NCBI GenBank assembly: GCA_030632305.1
Contig: DAOVUZ010000005.1
Coordinates: 1-15,397 of the forward strand
DNA: 15,397 bases
Direction of reading: 5' to 3'
Source: Dehalococcoidales bacterium
GTDB lineage: Bacteria > Chloroflexota > Dehalococcoidia > Dehalococcoidales > DAOVUZ01
The translations under genes and the position numbers were made by a program. Below are positions 7,231 through 13,168 of this stretch, piece after piece (the stretch's first letter is position 1; the number at the start of each line of letters is the position of its first letter). Under the pieces are notes generated by a model that saw only the letters and a list, made by a program, of their open reading frames with translations, was not told where the DNA came from and made no database searches.

Positions 7231-8010
7231 CTAAGACATTTGTGCTTTTACCTTAAGACCCCGCGCCGTCATCCGCCTTCCTATGTATTCCAGGATGAAA
7301 CCCAGGGCAATGGCCATAGCTGATGTAAGCGCTGTTCCCTGGAGTATGGTCAAAGGCTGCATGGAGAACACCCCGGTTAATGTAATTCTGCCCAAACCGG
7401 CACCACCAACCAGAACCGCCAGCTCCGTCGTCCCCACTGTTATTACTGTGGAGATTCTGATGCCGACCATTATTATCGGCAGGGCTAAGGGTAACTCTAT
7501 CTTCCGGGCAATTTGCCCCCTGGTCATTCCCATTCCACTGGCAGCTTCCACAATCGCCGGGTCGATATTATTTATAGCAGCATAGGAATTGCGTACGATA
7601 GGAAGCAGTCCCCAGATGACTATGGCTACTAGTGCTGAATTGAGGCCGAAACCAAGAATGGGAGCCATAATAGCAATCAGAGCCAGGCTGGGGATTGTCT
7701 GCCCCACATTGGCTCCACCAACCACAACCGGTGCCAGCTTCCTGAAATCCGGTAGGGTAACCAAGATTCCGAAGGGCAGGCGAATAGCAAAACGGGGGCG
7801 GGTGACCAAGATTGCTAAGGGTACACCGATGGCAATGGCTATGGATTCTGCTATGAGTACCATCCAAAGGTGAGACCAGGTGCAATTCAGTACATCGCTC
7901 CAAGGGAAAGGCTTATAAACGCCTTCTTTAATCCACTCCAGGCTGGTAATCCAAACGCTGAGTCCAATAAGGAGTGTTAAAATAGAAACCAGGACAATGT
8001 AACGCCTCAC
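7231..8010 (-). CDS. Osmoprotectant ABC transporter permease, longer paralogue
   Basis: One of two membrane subunits of the osmolyte importer (OpuCB/OpuCD/YehW type). 259 residues. An N-terminal helix (about 5-24) precedes the usual core of about 200 residues; NVGQTIPSLALIAIMAP (101-117) is the family signature and the EAA loop is VEAASGMGMTRGQIARKIEL at 154-173. GTG start at 8010 overlaps the ATPase TGA in a four-base GTGA, with AAAGGAG upstream inside the ATPase gene, so translation is probably coupled. Stop is TAG. Oddity: residues 64-78 and 79-93 are diverged copies of each other (PLAILVTRPRF... and PFGILVTLPDF...), an apparent 15-residue tandem duplication in the first loop relative to the family pattern in which RPRFRKLAP is continuous. 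Confidence 0.9.
   Translation of the reverse strand: MRRYIVLVSILTLLIGLSVWITSLEWIKEGVYKPFPWSDVLNCTWSHLWMVLIAESIAIAIGVPLAILVTRPRFAIRLPFGILVTLPDFRKLAPVVVGGANVGQTIPSLALIAIMAPILGFGLNSALVAIVIWGLLPIVRNSYAAINNIDPAIVEAASGMGMTRGQIARKIELPLALPIIMVGIRISTVITVGTTELAVLVGGAGLGRITLTGVFSMQPLTILQGTALTSAMAIALGFILEYIGRRMTARGLKVKAQMS
7732..7821 (-). repeat. Diverged 45-bp tandem duplication inside the permease gene
   Basis: Units 7777-7821 and 7732-7776 encode PLAILVTRPRFAIRL and PFGILVTLPDFRKLA. Both share ACCAAGATT (plus strand) 45 bases apart, at 7760 and 7805, and AAGGG further on. The period is a multiple of three, so the frame is kept. Confidence 0.6.
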
Positions 8011-8780
8011 TCGGATTGTCTCCTTTTGCTGATCTCCTCTAGCGCTTTCTTGATGGCTTGGTCGGCACCAAAAAAATTCTCTACAAACTTGTTCTCTGGT
8101 TTATAAAGTAAATTGGCCGGGGTGTCATATTGTACTAACCGTCCGTCCTTCATCAAGACTATCTTATCCCCCATCTTGATTGCCTCAAAAATATCGTGGG
8201 TCACAAATATAATGGTCTTCTTTATCTCCTGCTGTATATTTAAGAATTCGTCCTGCAATTTCGTCCTAGTTATGGGGTCGATGGCTCCGAAAGGCTCATC
8301 CATTAGTAGTACTGGGGGGTCAGCTCCTAGGGCTCGGGCGACGCCCACTCGCTGGCGCTGACCACCGGAGAGTTCGCTAGGATACTTACCTATGAATTCC
8401 CTGGGAGCCATTCCCACCAGTTCTAGAAGTTGCTCCGCTCTCTCTTTCCGTTGGGCTTTGGGCCAGCCTTTTAACACCGGCACTGTCTCTATATTCTGCC
8501 CCACCGTCATATGGGGGAAGAGCCCTATCTCCTGAATGGCATAGCCTATACTCCTTCGCAGCTCATTCTCATCAATCTTGGCATTGTCTACCCCATCAAT
8601 ATATATATTCCCTCCGGTAATAGAGATAAGGCGGTTTATCATTTTCATGGTAGTGGTCTTACCACATCCTGAGGTGCCTAACAACACGCAGAACTCGCCT
8701 TTCCCCACCTCAAAGCTCATCTCTTTTACCGCTTCCGTCCCATCAGGATAGACCTTGGTCACATTATCCAGCCTTATCAC
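8007..8780 (-). CDS. opuCA: Osmoprotectant ABC transporter, ATP-binding subunit
   Basis: ATPase of the OpuC/ProV-type importer. 257 residues. Walker A GTSGCGKT (35-42) followed by TTMKMINRL, which is characteristic of ProV/OpuCA proteins; Q83 in YAIQEIGLFPHMTV; signature LSGGQRQR (137-144); Walker B VLLMDEPFGAIDP (157-169); switch histidine H195 in FVTHDIFEAIKMGD. The protein ends at a short helical tail (ADQAIKKALEEISKRRQ) with no room for the CBS pair that senses ionic strength in longer OpuA/OpuC ATPases. Starts at GTG 8780 after GAGGTGAG, four bases after the first permease stop, and overlaps the second permease start. The subfamily is firm; lack of the CBS pair suggests control by osmolarity lies elsewhere, perhaps in transcription. 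Confidence 0.92.
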   Translation of the reverse strand: MIRLDNVTKVYPDGTEAVKEMSFEVGKGEFCVLLGTSGCGKTTTMKMINRLISITGGNIYIDGVDNAKIDENELRRSIGYAIQEIGLFPHMTVGQNIETVPVLKGWPKAQRKERAEQLLELVGMAPREFIGKYPSELSGGQRQRVGVARALGADPPVLLMDEPFGAIDPITRTKLQDEFLNIQQEIKKTIIFVTHDIFEAIKMGDKIVLMKDGRLVQYDTPANLLYKPENKFVENFFGADQAIKKALEEISKRRQSE

Positions 8781-8784
8781 TGCC

Positions 8785-9450
8785 TCACCTCGTCTTTAAT
8801 CCCTTGGGGGTAACCCACTGCTCCACCCGGCTCATAAGGGCATCGACCAGCAGGGCCAGAATAGAGACAGATACTCCCCCCACAATGATTAAATCCATCC
8901 GAGCATTTCTTAGGCCTCGCCATATGGGTACTCCAAGCCCTCCCGCGCCAATCATAGCGGCGATGGCAGCAATGCCGATAATTAGCACGATGGCATTTCT
9001 TAAGCCAGCCATAATAACCGGGACTGCTAAGGGGAGCTTAACCTTAAACAGTACTTGTTTTTCCGTCATTCCCATCGCCCTCCCCGCCTCAATCATTGCC
9101 GGGTCAACCTCCCGAATTGCCGTATAGGTATTGCGCAATATCGGTAGCTGTCCGTAGATAATTAGAGCAATGACCGCAGGAAGGAAACCGATAGCTCTCA
9201 ATCCTATGCTGCTAAGAATGAGCATAAGGAAGCCAAAGAGAGCTAGACTGGGGGTAGTCATAGCTATGTCCGCTATGTAAAGCACAATATCTGCTATATG
9301 CTCCTTACCTTTACCAGTGATATAGACCCCCAAAGCTACGCCGAGAATGACTGCTATTACAATGGCAACAAAGGTTATCTGAAGGTGGTCAAGGGTCCAG
9401 CCTGCTAACTTTTCCGGATGGTTGATTACATATTCCCAGGCTTCTAACAT
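8785..9450 (-). CDS. Osmoprotectant ABC transporter permease, short paralogue
   Basis: First gene of the osmolyte importer operon; 221 residues, the normal size for OpuCB/OpuCD. Five or more hydrophobic segments (about 24-45, 52-63, 67-88, 90-104, 150-175, 190-207). Family markers are MTTPSLALFGFLMLIL (64-79), YGQLPILRNTYTAIREVDPAMIEA and the EAA loop IEAGRAMGMTEKQVLFKVKL (120-139). ATG at 9450 follows TAGGTAGGG. The protein is closely paralogous to the core of the second permease, so the channel is a heterodimer with two different permeases as in OpuC. The leader (about 80 bases) contains a small hairpin, GCACC-AGAAA-GGTGC at 9502-9516. Confidence 0.9.
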   Translation of the reverse strand: MLEAWEYVINHPEKLAGWTLDHLQITFVAIVIAVILGVALGVYITGKGKEHIADIVLYIADIAMTTPSLALFGFLMLILSSIGLRAIGFLPAVIALIIYGQLPILRNTYTAIREVDPAMIEAGRAMGMTEKQVLFKVKLPLAVPVIMAGLRNAIVLIIGIAAIAAMIGAGGLGVPIWRGLRNARMDLIIVGGVSVSILALLVDALMSRVEQWVTPKGLKTR

Positions 9451-9536
9451 TTCCCTACCTAGAGGTGTCCTTTTTTCGCTGCAATGTAACTAGAAGACGC
9501 CGCACCAGAAAGGTGCAATATGGGTCACCTCCAGCC

Positions 9537-9566
9537 ATCATAACCACTAAGGAAAGATGCTGTCAA
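9537..9566 (-). promoter_or_regulatory. Promoter of the osmoprotectant operon
   Basis: On the minus strand a perfect TTGACA (9561-9566), an 18-base spacer and TATGAT (9537-9542, five of six consensus bases). Start of transcription is expected near 9530. The rest of the gap up to 9780 holds a purine-rich stretch (9690-9725) but no gene or structure that I can support. Confidence 0.65.
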
Positions 9567-9780
9567 TAACAGCGAGGCTGAAACTTGACTTGCGAAAGAT
9601 ATTATCAGCGCCGGGCTGACGGTAGTACACATCAGAGAAGAGGGTGTTGCAAACAAAAGCTATACGCTAGAAGAAATCCAAAAAGTTGTTAGCCCAAGAG
9701 GAAGAAGGGTGGAGAAGGGGGGGAAACAGGGTTACATGCTACGGAGCAAACGTTAATACGTGGCGAATTCGGATAGACAA

Positions 9781-10269
9781 TCAGCCGGAATGTAATACTT
9801 CAATGCCTAACACCACTGAGGTATCAACCTGGCGCTGAGGAATATGCCAATATTTACCAAGAAGTTCGTCTTTGCTGGGCATGAGCTTAAATCCATGCTT
9901 CTGATAGAATTCAATTGCCCAGTCTGCATCTGCCCAAGTCCCCACAAGCAAGTACTTGGTCTTTGTTAATTGCCTCATATATTGCAGGAGTATTGTGCCA
10001 ATGCCTTTTCTTTGATAATCAGGTAGCACATAAGCGTGCCTGATAAGTGTCACGTCACTAACCGGCTGGAACCCTATCACTCCGATCAATTCATCCTTCT
10101 CTCGCCAGCCAAAGAAATTCATACTCCTCATCTCACGGCGTAACTCTTCCTTGGTCATATATGGCTCCTGATAGCGGTCGTCAGGTATAATACCTTTGTA
10201 GGCACGAGCCGCCTCATTTATAATCTCCCAGATGTCATTTGCATCTTTAGAGGAAAGCTTTCTAATCAT
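9781..10269 (-). CDS. GNAT-family N-acetyltransferase
   Basis: Acetyl-CoA-dependent transferase of unknown substrate, 162 residues. It starts MIRKLSSKDANDIWEIINEAA, a typical GNAT beta1-alpha1; the middle ELIGVIGFQPV is followed by the acetyl-CoA motif HAYVLPDYQRKGIGTILLQYM (Q-R-K-G-I-G). Next come LLVGTWADADWAIEFYQKHGFKL and a C-terminal IPQRQVDTSVVLG strand, as in many free-standing GNATs. There is no clear ribosome site before the ATG. It is monocistronic between the opu promoter and a large repeat. It is not closely similar to the other acetyltransferase at 4981. Family assignment is sound; function is open. Confidence 0.85.
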   Translation of the reverse strand: MIRKLSSKDANDIWEIINEAARAYKGIIPDDRYQEPYMTKEELRREMRSMNFFGWREKDELIGVIGFQPVSDVTLIRHAYVLPDYQRKGIGTILLQYMRQLTKTKYLLVGTWADADWAIEFYQKHGFKLMPSKDELLGKYWHIPQRQVDTSVVLGIEVLHSG

Positions 10270-10341
10270 TGTCTACGTTTTTGAAGAAGCTATCGATCTG
10301 ATAAACACGCTTAGCTTGGCTAGCCTTTTCCACTACGCCAA

Positions 10342-10353
10342 ATCATACCATTA
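10342..10353 (-). promoter_or_regulatory. Possible extended -10 promoter of the acetyltransferase gene
   Basis: Minus strand TGG-TATGAT (TATGAT at 10342-10347, TGG just before it) resembles an extended -10 element; no good -35 sits at the right distance. It would give a leader of about 65 bases before the ATG at 10269. Confidence 0.3.
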
Positions 10354-10391
10354 ATTAGCAACATTGAATATTCCATCTGAAAGTGCAAAGA

Positions 10392-10694
10392 GTAACAAAA
10401 CGTCAACTTGTTACATGAAAAGGGGGAGCATTTCTGCTCCCCCTCTGTTTTAACCCGGTTTCTAGTCACCACTGCACGAACATTGGCATCATTGTTCAAC
10501 TGTAGGTATACATATATTGAGGGTAAAGGGTACGCTTTGTCAAGGGCGTAGTCACAATAACACACAATTTTTACCTTTCAGGGTGTGCATCTGAGAGATA
10601 CTTGGCAACTCTTAGGAAGGTATTTGGCTCAAGGGGAGAGAGTATAACAAACCGCTATATTGTGAAATGAGGTAACAAAATAAGCTATTGTGAC
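10392..10694 (+). repeat. Dispersed 303-bp repeat, full copy A
   Basis: Nearly the same sequence recurs at 11644-11947 and, right-truncated, at 14948. Order of parts: a 23-bp palindromic unit (10392-10414, GTAACAA-N9-TTGTTAC); a GC hairpin; a conserved middle with CGAACATTGG, ATTGTTCAACTGTAGGTATA and TTGAGGGTAAAGG; a GTGTGCATCTGAGAGATACTTGG segment; then two palindromic units at 10644-10666 and 10672-10694. Short frames across it on either strand are not conserved as proteins and are ignored. No transposase is present. Outer ends GTAACAA and TTGTGAC are near-inverted, as in a miniature mobile element, but no target duplication is obvious. Confidence 0.85.
10421..10444. terminator. GC hairpin in repeat copy A
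   Basis: AGGGGGAGCA-TTTC-TGCTCCCCCT, a perfect 10-bp stem with a four-base loop. On the minus strand it is followed by TTTTCATG, on the plus strand by CTGTTTT, so it could stop transcription from both sides, better on the minus strand. Confidence 0.6.
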
Positions 10695-10783
10695 ACCACA
10701 TAGTCCGGACGTTTGTCACCTAGCCCAACATTCTGGGTTTAGTTTACTCAACAACATACTATTTTGTTAATCCACCGTAACAG

Positions 10784-10803
10784 CCGCACGGATGTCCGTG
10801 CGG
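10784..10803. other. Short perfect inverted repeat between repeat A and the TPR gene
   Basis: CCGCACGGA and TCCGTGCGG are separated by two bases; as RNA this is an 8-bp stem with an ATGT loop. No T-run on either side. It lies about 100 bases downstream of the TPR stop codon and may protect that transcript's 3' end. Close by, GTGACA / TGTCAC (10690-10695, 10714-10719) is another inverted pair, and 10748-10770 is a further palindromic unit of the repeat type. No gene was found in 10270-10899. Confidence 0.4.
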
Positions 10804-10899
10804 AATGCAGTTGCTACTTTGCGGTTGGAGGTGGCAATGACAAAGACAGACACTGAGGTCAGCTTCTAGGTAAGCAGCTAACTGACTATACTATCGTGT

Positions 10900-11427
10900 T
10901 TACTGGCCTTCCAGCACCCTTATGGCTTCCCTTGCAGCCTGAATAAGGTCAGGATTCGTCGATACCTCAATTACCTTGTTCCAATCGGCTATGGCGTTGT
11001 CAATCTCGCCTTTATAATAGTAGGCAGTCCCCCGATTGTAATAGGCCATAGCTAACTCAGGGTCAAGCTCAATGGCTTTATCCAAGTCAATAATGGCTAG
11101 GTTCCACTGGCCTGTCTCGTTATAAGCCCAACCCCGATTGTTGTAGGCCCAAGCCAACTCAGGATCAAGTTCAATGGCTTTATCCAGGTCAATAATGGCT
11201 AGGTTCCACTGGCCTATCTCGTTATAAGCCCAGCCCCGATTGTTATAGGCTACAGCTAGCTTAGGGTCGAGCTCAATGGCCTTGTCATACTGAACTATAG
11301 CTTCGTCCCATTGTTCCTGGTCAACATAGGTATCGCCCTGCTCTAGATGCTCTAGTGCTGGATTAGCACATCCTAGCATCAATAGCACTGAGCAGATAAG
11401 CAGCATAAACTTGATTTTGCCTCTCAT
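10900..11427 (-). CDS. TPR-repeat lipoprotein
   Basis: A probable membrane-anchored scaffold for protein-protein contact; no catalytic domain. From the ATG at 11427 (a GTG lies one codon upstream, both after a TAGGTG site) the protein has 175 residues. It has a signal peptide RGKIKFMLLICSVLLMLGC with lipobox Cys20, then four 34-residue tetratricopeptide repeats (about 24-57, 58-91, 92-125, 126-159), then a short helix. Each repeat ends in the typical AIELDP, and repeats 2 and 3 are nearly identical, differing mainly at V/W59, I/T71 and their DNA third positions. The gene has its own promoter and an intriguing leader. It is flanked on both sides by full copies of the dispersed repeat. The partner is unknown. 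Confidence 0.87.
   Translation of the reverse strand: MRGKIKFMLLICSVLLMLGCANPALEHLEQGDTYVDQEQWDEAIVQYDKAIELDPKLAVAYNNRGWAYNEIGQWNLAIIDLDKAIELDPELAWAYNNRGWAYNETGQWNLAIIDLDKAIELDPELAMAYYNRGTAYYYKGEIDNAIADWNKVIEVSTNPDLIQAAREAIRVLEGQ
11053..11256 (-). repeat. 102-bp tandem duplication within the TPR gene
   Basis: The units 11155-11256 and 11053-11154 encode TPR 2 and TPR 3. They agree over nearly all bases (for example the plus-strand AATAATGGCTAGGTTCCACT in both), far more than TPR 1 or 4 agree with them, so the third repeat arose by recent in-frame duplication. Confidence 0.75.
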
Positions 11428-11460
11428 CACTACACCTACTTATCCTTGTTTGGAACAATC

Positions 11461-11509
11461 AAAAAGGGCACCAGCCACCGCCATACTATTTAACGGTTCC
11501 AGTGCCCTT
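11461..11509 (-). terminator. Terminator-like hairpin in the leader of the TPR gene
   Basis: On the minus strand, AAGGGCACUGG (11499-11509) pairs with CUGGUGCCCUU (11464-11474), 11 bp including two G-U pairs. An inner ACCG/CGGU stem extends it, and UUUUU follows directly. It lies between a good minus-strand promoter and the TPR start, about 35 bases before that start. AGAACAAU earlier in the leader and AUUGUUC just after the U-run are complementary and could form a competing fold. Attenuator or end of a separate short RNA. Confidence 0.6.
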
Positions 11510-11573
11510 CTTTAGCCATCTCATCCTTCCCCCAATTTCCATATTTTAAAATTGTTCTACATGTCGGAGCTTG

Positions 11574-11603
11574 AGTTTAGTCTTCTTTTGAGACTTTTGT
11601 CAA
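11574..11603 (-). promoter_or_regulatory. Promoter upstream of the TPR gene, with adjacent inverted repeat
   Basis: Minus strand TTGACA (11598-11603), 18-base spacer, TAAACT (11574-11579). Directly upstream of the -35 lies TCACTG-ATGAA-CAGTGA (11606-11622), a perfect inverted repeat well placed for an activator or repressor. The predicted start near 11567 gives a leader of about 140 bases. Confidence 0.55.
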
Positions 11604-11643
11604 TATCACTGATGAACAGTGAATGAACGTCTCCGTACACAAT

Positions 11644-11947
11644 GTCACAATCCGTCAGATTGTTACATGAAAAAGGGGGAGCATTTCTGCTCCCCCTCTG
11701 TTTTAACCCGGTTTCTAGTCACCATTGAACGAACATTGGGATCATTATTCAACTGTAGGTATACATATATTGAGGGTAAAGGATACGCTTTGACAAGGGC
11801 ATAGTCACAATAACACACAGCTTTTACCTTTCAGGGTGTGCATCTGAGAGATACTTGGCGGCTCTTAGGAAGGGATTTGGCGCAAGGGGAGAGGGAATAA
11901 CAAAACGCTACGTTGTACAACGAGGTAACAAAACACCCTGTTGTTTA
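11644..11947 (+). repeat. Dispersed repeat, full copy B
   Basis: Same architecture and almost the same length as copy A: left unit 11644-11666 (GTCACAATC...GATTGTTAC), GC hairpin 11674-11697, conserved middle, right units at 11897-11919 and 11925-11947, 28 bases apart as in copy A. It ends 20 bases before the promoter of the plus-strand RNA-binding block and starts about 40 bases upstream of the minus-strand TPR promoter, so it fills the divergent intergenic region between them. Confidence 0.85.
11674..11697. terminator. GC hairpin in repeat copy B
   Basis: The perfect 10-bp stem and TTTC loop of copy A are unchanged. The left flank is AAAA preceded by TTACATG, so the minus-strand transcript has the stem followed by UUUUU; the plus-strand transcript has CUGUUUU. 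Confidence 0.6.
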
Positions 11948-11966
11948 GTTAGCACGGGAGTGTTAA

Positions 11967-11995
11967 TTGCAGGAATATTTCTTTTGTGGTATACT
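11967..11995 (+). promoter_or_regulatory. Candidate promoter of the zinc-ribbon/S21/RRM block
   Basis: TTGCAG (11967-11972), 17-base spacer, TATACT (11990-11995). The -35 is only fair. The leader of about 110 bases contains AGCTTC-TCG-GAAGCT (12025-12039), a small hairpin, and the palindrome GTCCGGAC. Long leaders of this sort are common in cold-shock genes, but no known element was recognised. Confidence 0.5.
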
Positions 11996-12110
11996 TAAAG
12001 TAAGTTCCAGTTTAGGTTATAACAAGCTTCTCGGAAGCTACTGACACAGAGTTTTCTTAAGTATTGGATGGTCCGGACTCTAATTAATTATAAAGAGAGG
12101 AGGTCATCCA

Positions 12111-12410
12111 ATGAGTTTTCAGGACAAATCACTTCAGTGTTCCGATTGTGGCATTACTTTCACGCACAGCGCTGAGGATCAAGAGTTTTTCCAATCCAAG
12201 GGTTTTACTAACGAGCCCAAGCGCTGTCCCGAATGCCGCCGGGCAAGGAAGTCAGAACGTAACGGCAACAGCGGTTACGGAGCCCCGCGCCAGATGTTTC
12301 CAGCGGTGTGTGCCGAGTGTGGCAAAGACACCGAAGTACCCTTTGAACCTCGCGGTGATAAGCCGGTTTACTGCAGAGATTGCTACCGAAAAGTCCGACC
12401 TAGTAGATAA
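12111..12410 (+). CDS. Small double zinc-ribbon protein
   Basis: A 99-residue protein with four CxxC pairs. C10/C13 and C39/C42 make the first ribbon (LQCSDCGITF ... RCPECRRARK), matching the probable zinc-ribbon family in which these pairs are about 25 residues apart. C67/C70 and C88/C91 (VCAECGKDTEVPF ... YCRDCYRKV) make a second, CxxC-treble-clef-like ribbon. The pattern VPFEP.GDKPVYCRDCY is typical of small proteins found beside cold-shock and RNA-binding genes. The start is set by a perfect AGGAGGT six bases before the ATG. The basic linker and C-terminus suggest nucleic acid binding. First gene of the plus-strand block; function is not known in detail. Confidence 0.88.
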   Translation: MSFQDKSLQCSDCGITFTHSAEDQEFFQSKGFTNEPKRCPECRRARKSERNGNSGYGAPRQMFPAVCAECGKDTEVPFEPRGDKPVYCRDCYRKVRPSR

Positions 12411-12425
12411 GTGAGGTCAAGCCAT

Positions 12426-12465
12426 GAGTCACATCCAGGTTGGACAACCGGCTTGGATGTAACTC
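12426..12465 (+). promoter_or_regulatory. Strong hairpin between the zinc-ribbon gene and the S21 frame
   Basis: ACAUCCAGGUUGG-ACAA-CCGGCUUGGAUGU (12431-12460) forms a 13-bp stem with three G-U pairs, prolonged by GAGT/ACTC after one C-A mismatch. It begins 16 bases after the zinc-ribbon stop codon. There is no U-run, so it is more likely a processing, stability or translation-control element than a terminator. Confidence 0.55.
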
Positions 12466-12480
12466 GGATAAATTTGAGGT

Positions 12481-12684
12481 CTGTCTTTAGAAGTATCAAT
12501 ACATGAAGGTGAATCACAGGAATCGCTGTTGCGCCGCTTTCAGCGAATGGTGCAGATGAGCGGGGTCTTGTGGGAGGTTAAAGCCAACCGCTATTTCCTA
12601 TCTAAGAGGAGACGGCCTGCATCAAAGCCAAAAAGAATGCCAGGCGAAGGCGGCGACAGGGGTATTAAACAGAACAGAGAATAA
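12481..12684 (+). CDS. rpsU: Ribosomal protein S21-like frame without a standard start codon
   Basis: The frame reads LSLEVSIHEGESQESLLRRF, then QRMVQMSGVLWEVKANRYFL, then a basic tail SKRRRPASKPKRMPGEGGDRG. It matches bacterial S21: (M)xLEV.V.EGES.ESLLRRFKR.V...G.L.E...R.Y, followed by an arginine/lysine-rich end. S21 is a 30S protein that assists mRNA binding at initiation. An in-frame TGA stands at 12475-12477, and the only codon at the expected start is CTG (12481), with GAGGT (12476-12480) directly against it. The first in-frame ATG is at residue 23, inside the conserved part. Either CTG is used, or the start has mutated and the gene is dying. The FEKPS-like segment is altered (FLSKRR). 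Identity is good; functionality is uncertain. Confidence 0.72.
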   Translation: MSLEVSIHEGESQESLLRRFQRMVQMSGVLWEVKANRYFLSKRRRPASKPKRMPGEGGDRGIKQNRE

Positions 12685-12709
12685 AATCCAGGATAAGAGA
12701 AGGCAGATT

Positions 12710-13066
12710 ATGAAAATTTATGTGGGCAATCTATCCTTTGATGTTACCGAGGACGAGATTGCGGCAGAATTCGGCACTTATGGCAAGGTGGAATCTGTCG
12801 CCATTCCTTCCGACAAGCTCAGTGGACGGTCCAGGGGCTTTGCCTTCGTGGAAATGGCATCGAAGTCTGAGGCTGAAGCCGCTATCACGGGGCTTAACGG
12901 TAAGACATTGAAAGACCGGACTATTGTGGTTAATGAGTCCCGCCCTCGCACAGACAACAGGGGTGGTGGTTCCTACGGCAACAGGAGGAGTGGCGGCTAT
13001 GGCAGTGGTGGTTACGGTGGTGGCAGGGGTGGCCGGTCGGGTGGTGGCAAGCAACGAAGATATTAG
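12710..13066 (+). CDS. Glycine-rich RRM RNA-binding protein
   Basis: Single RNA-recognition motif protein of 118 residues, of the type found in cyanobacteria and Chloroflexota (Rbp-like). RNP2 is IYVGNL (3-8) and RNP1 is RGFAFVEM (42-49), with aromatic residues at the RNA-contact positions Y4, F44 and F46. The RRM ends near residue 78 (TIVVNESRPR). The tail, 79-118, is rich in glycine with RGG and YGG runs (GGYGSGGYGGGRGG), usual for RNA chaperones that act on cold-induced structure. The ribosome site AAGG sits six bases before the ATG. It follows the S21 frame by 25 bases, so a common transcript is likely. Confidence 0.92.
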   Translation: MKIYVGNLSFDVTEDEIAAEFGTYGKVESVAIPSDKLSGRSRGFAFVEMASKSEAEAAITGLNGKTLKDRTIVVNESRPRTDNRGGGSYGNRRSGGYGSGGYGGGRGGRSGGGKQRRY

Positions 13067-13168
13067 CCAACCCGGCGACTTGAATTAGTACTGACAGTCG
13101 CGTAAGCCTTTACTGACTCACTCATCACAAATCGAGGCAGCGTACCAATTTGGCAAAAAAGGGGCACC

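Noticed and set aside
2294..9680. Shared AAAAGCTATACGC at about 2296 and 9656
   Set aside because: Thirteen bases only, with no further similarity around them; possibly chance.
10460..10505. LexA-like operator in the repeat middle (GAAC ... GTTC)
   Set aside because: The half-sites are 12 bases apart instead of the four expected for a Gram-positive-type LexA box, and the fragment at 2149 does not keep the second half.
10320..10565. 81-codon minus-strand frame across repeat A
   Set aside because: It runs through the GC hairpin of the repeat, has no ribosome site, and the other copies do not keep the frame as a common protein.
11619..11804. 61-codon plus-strand frame in repeat B, similar to one at 14920-15114
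   Set aside because: The likeness follows simply from the repeated DNA; start regions differ, the hairpin is inside, and copy A lacks the frame.
10392..11947. CRISPR array
   Set aside because: The 23-bp units are not separated by a regular series of unique spacers; at most two occur in tandem, and no cas genes are present.
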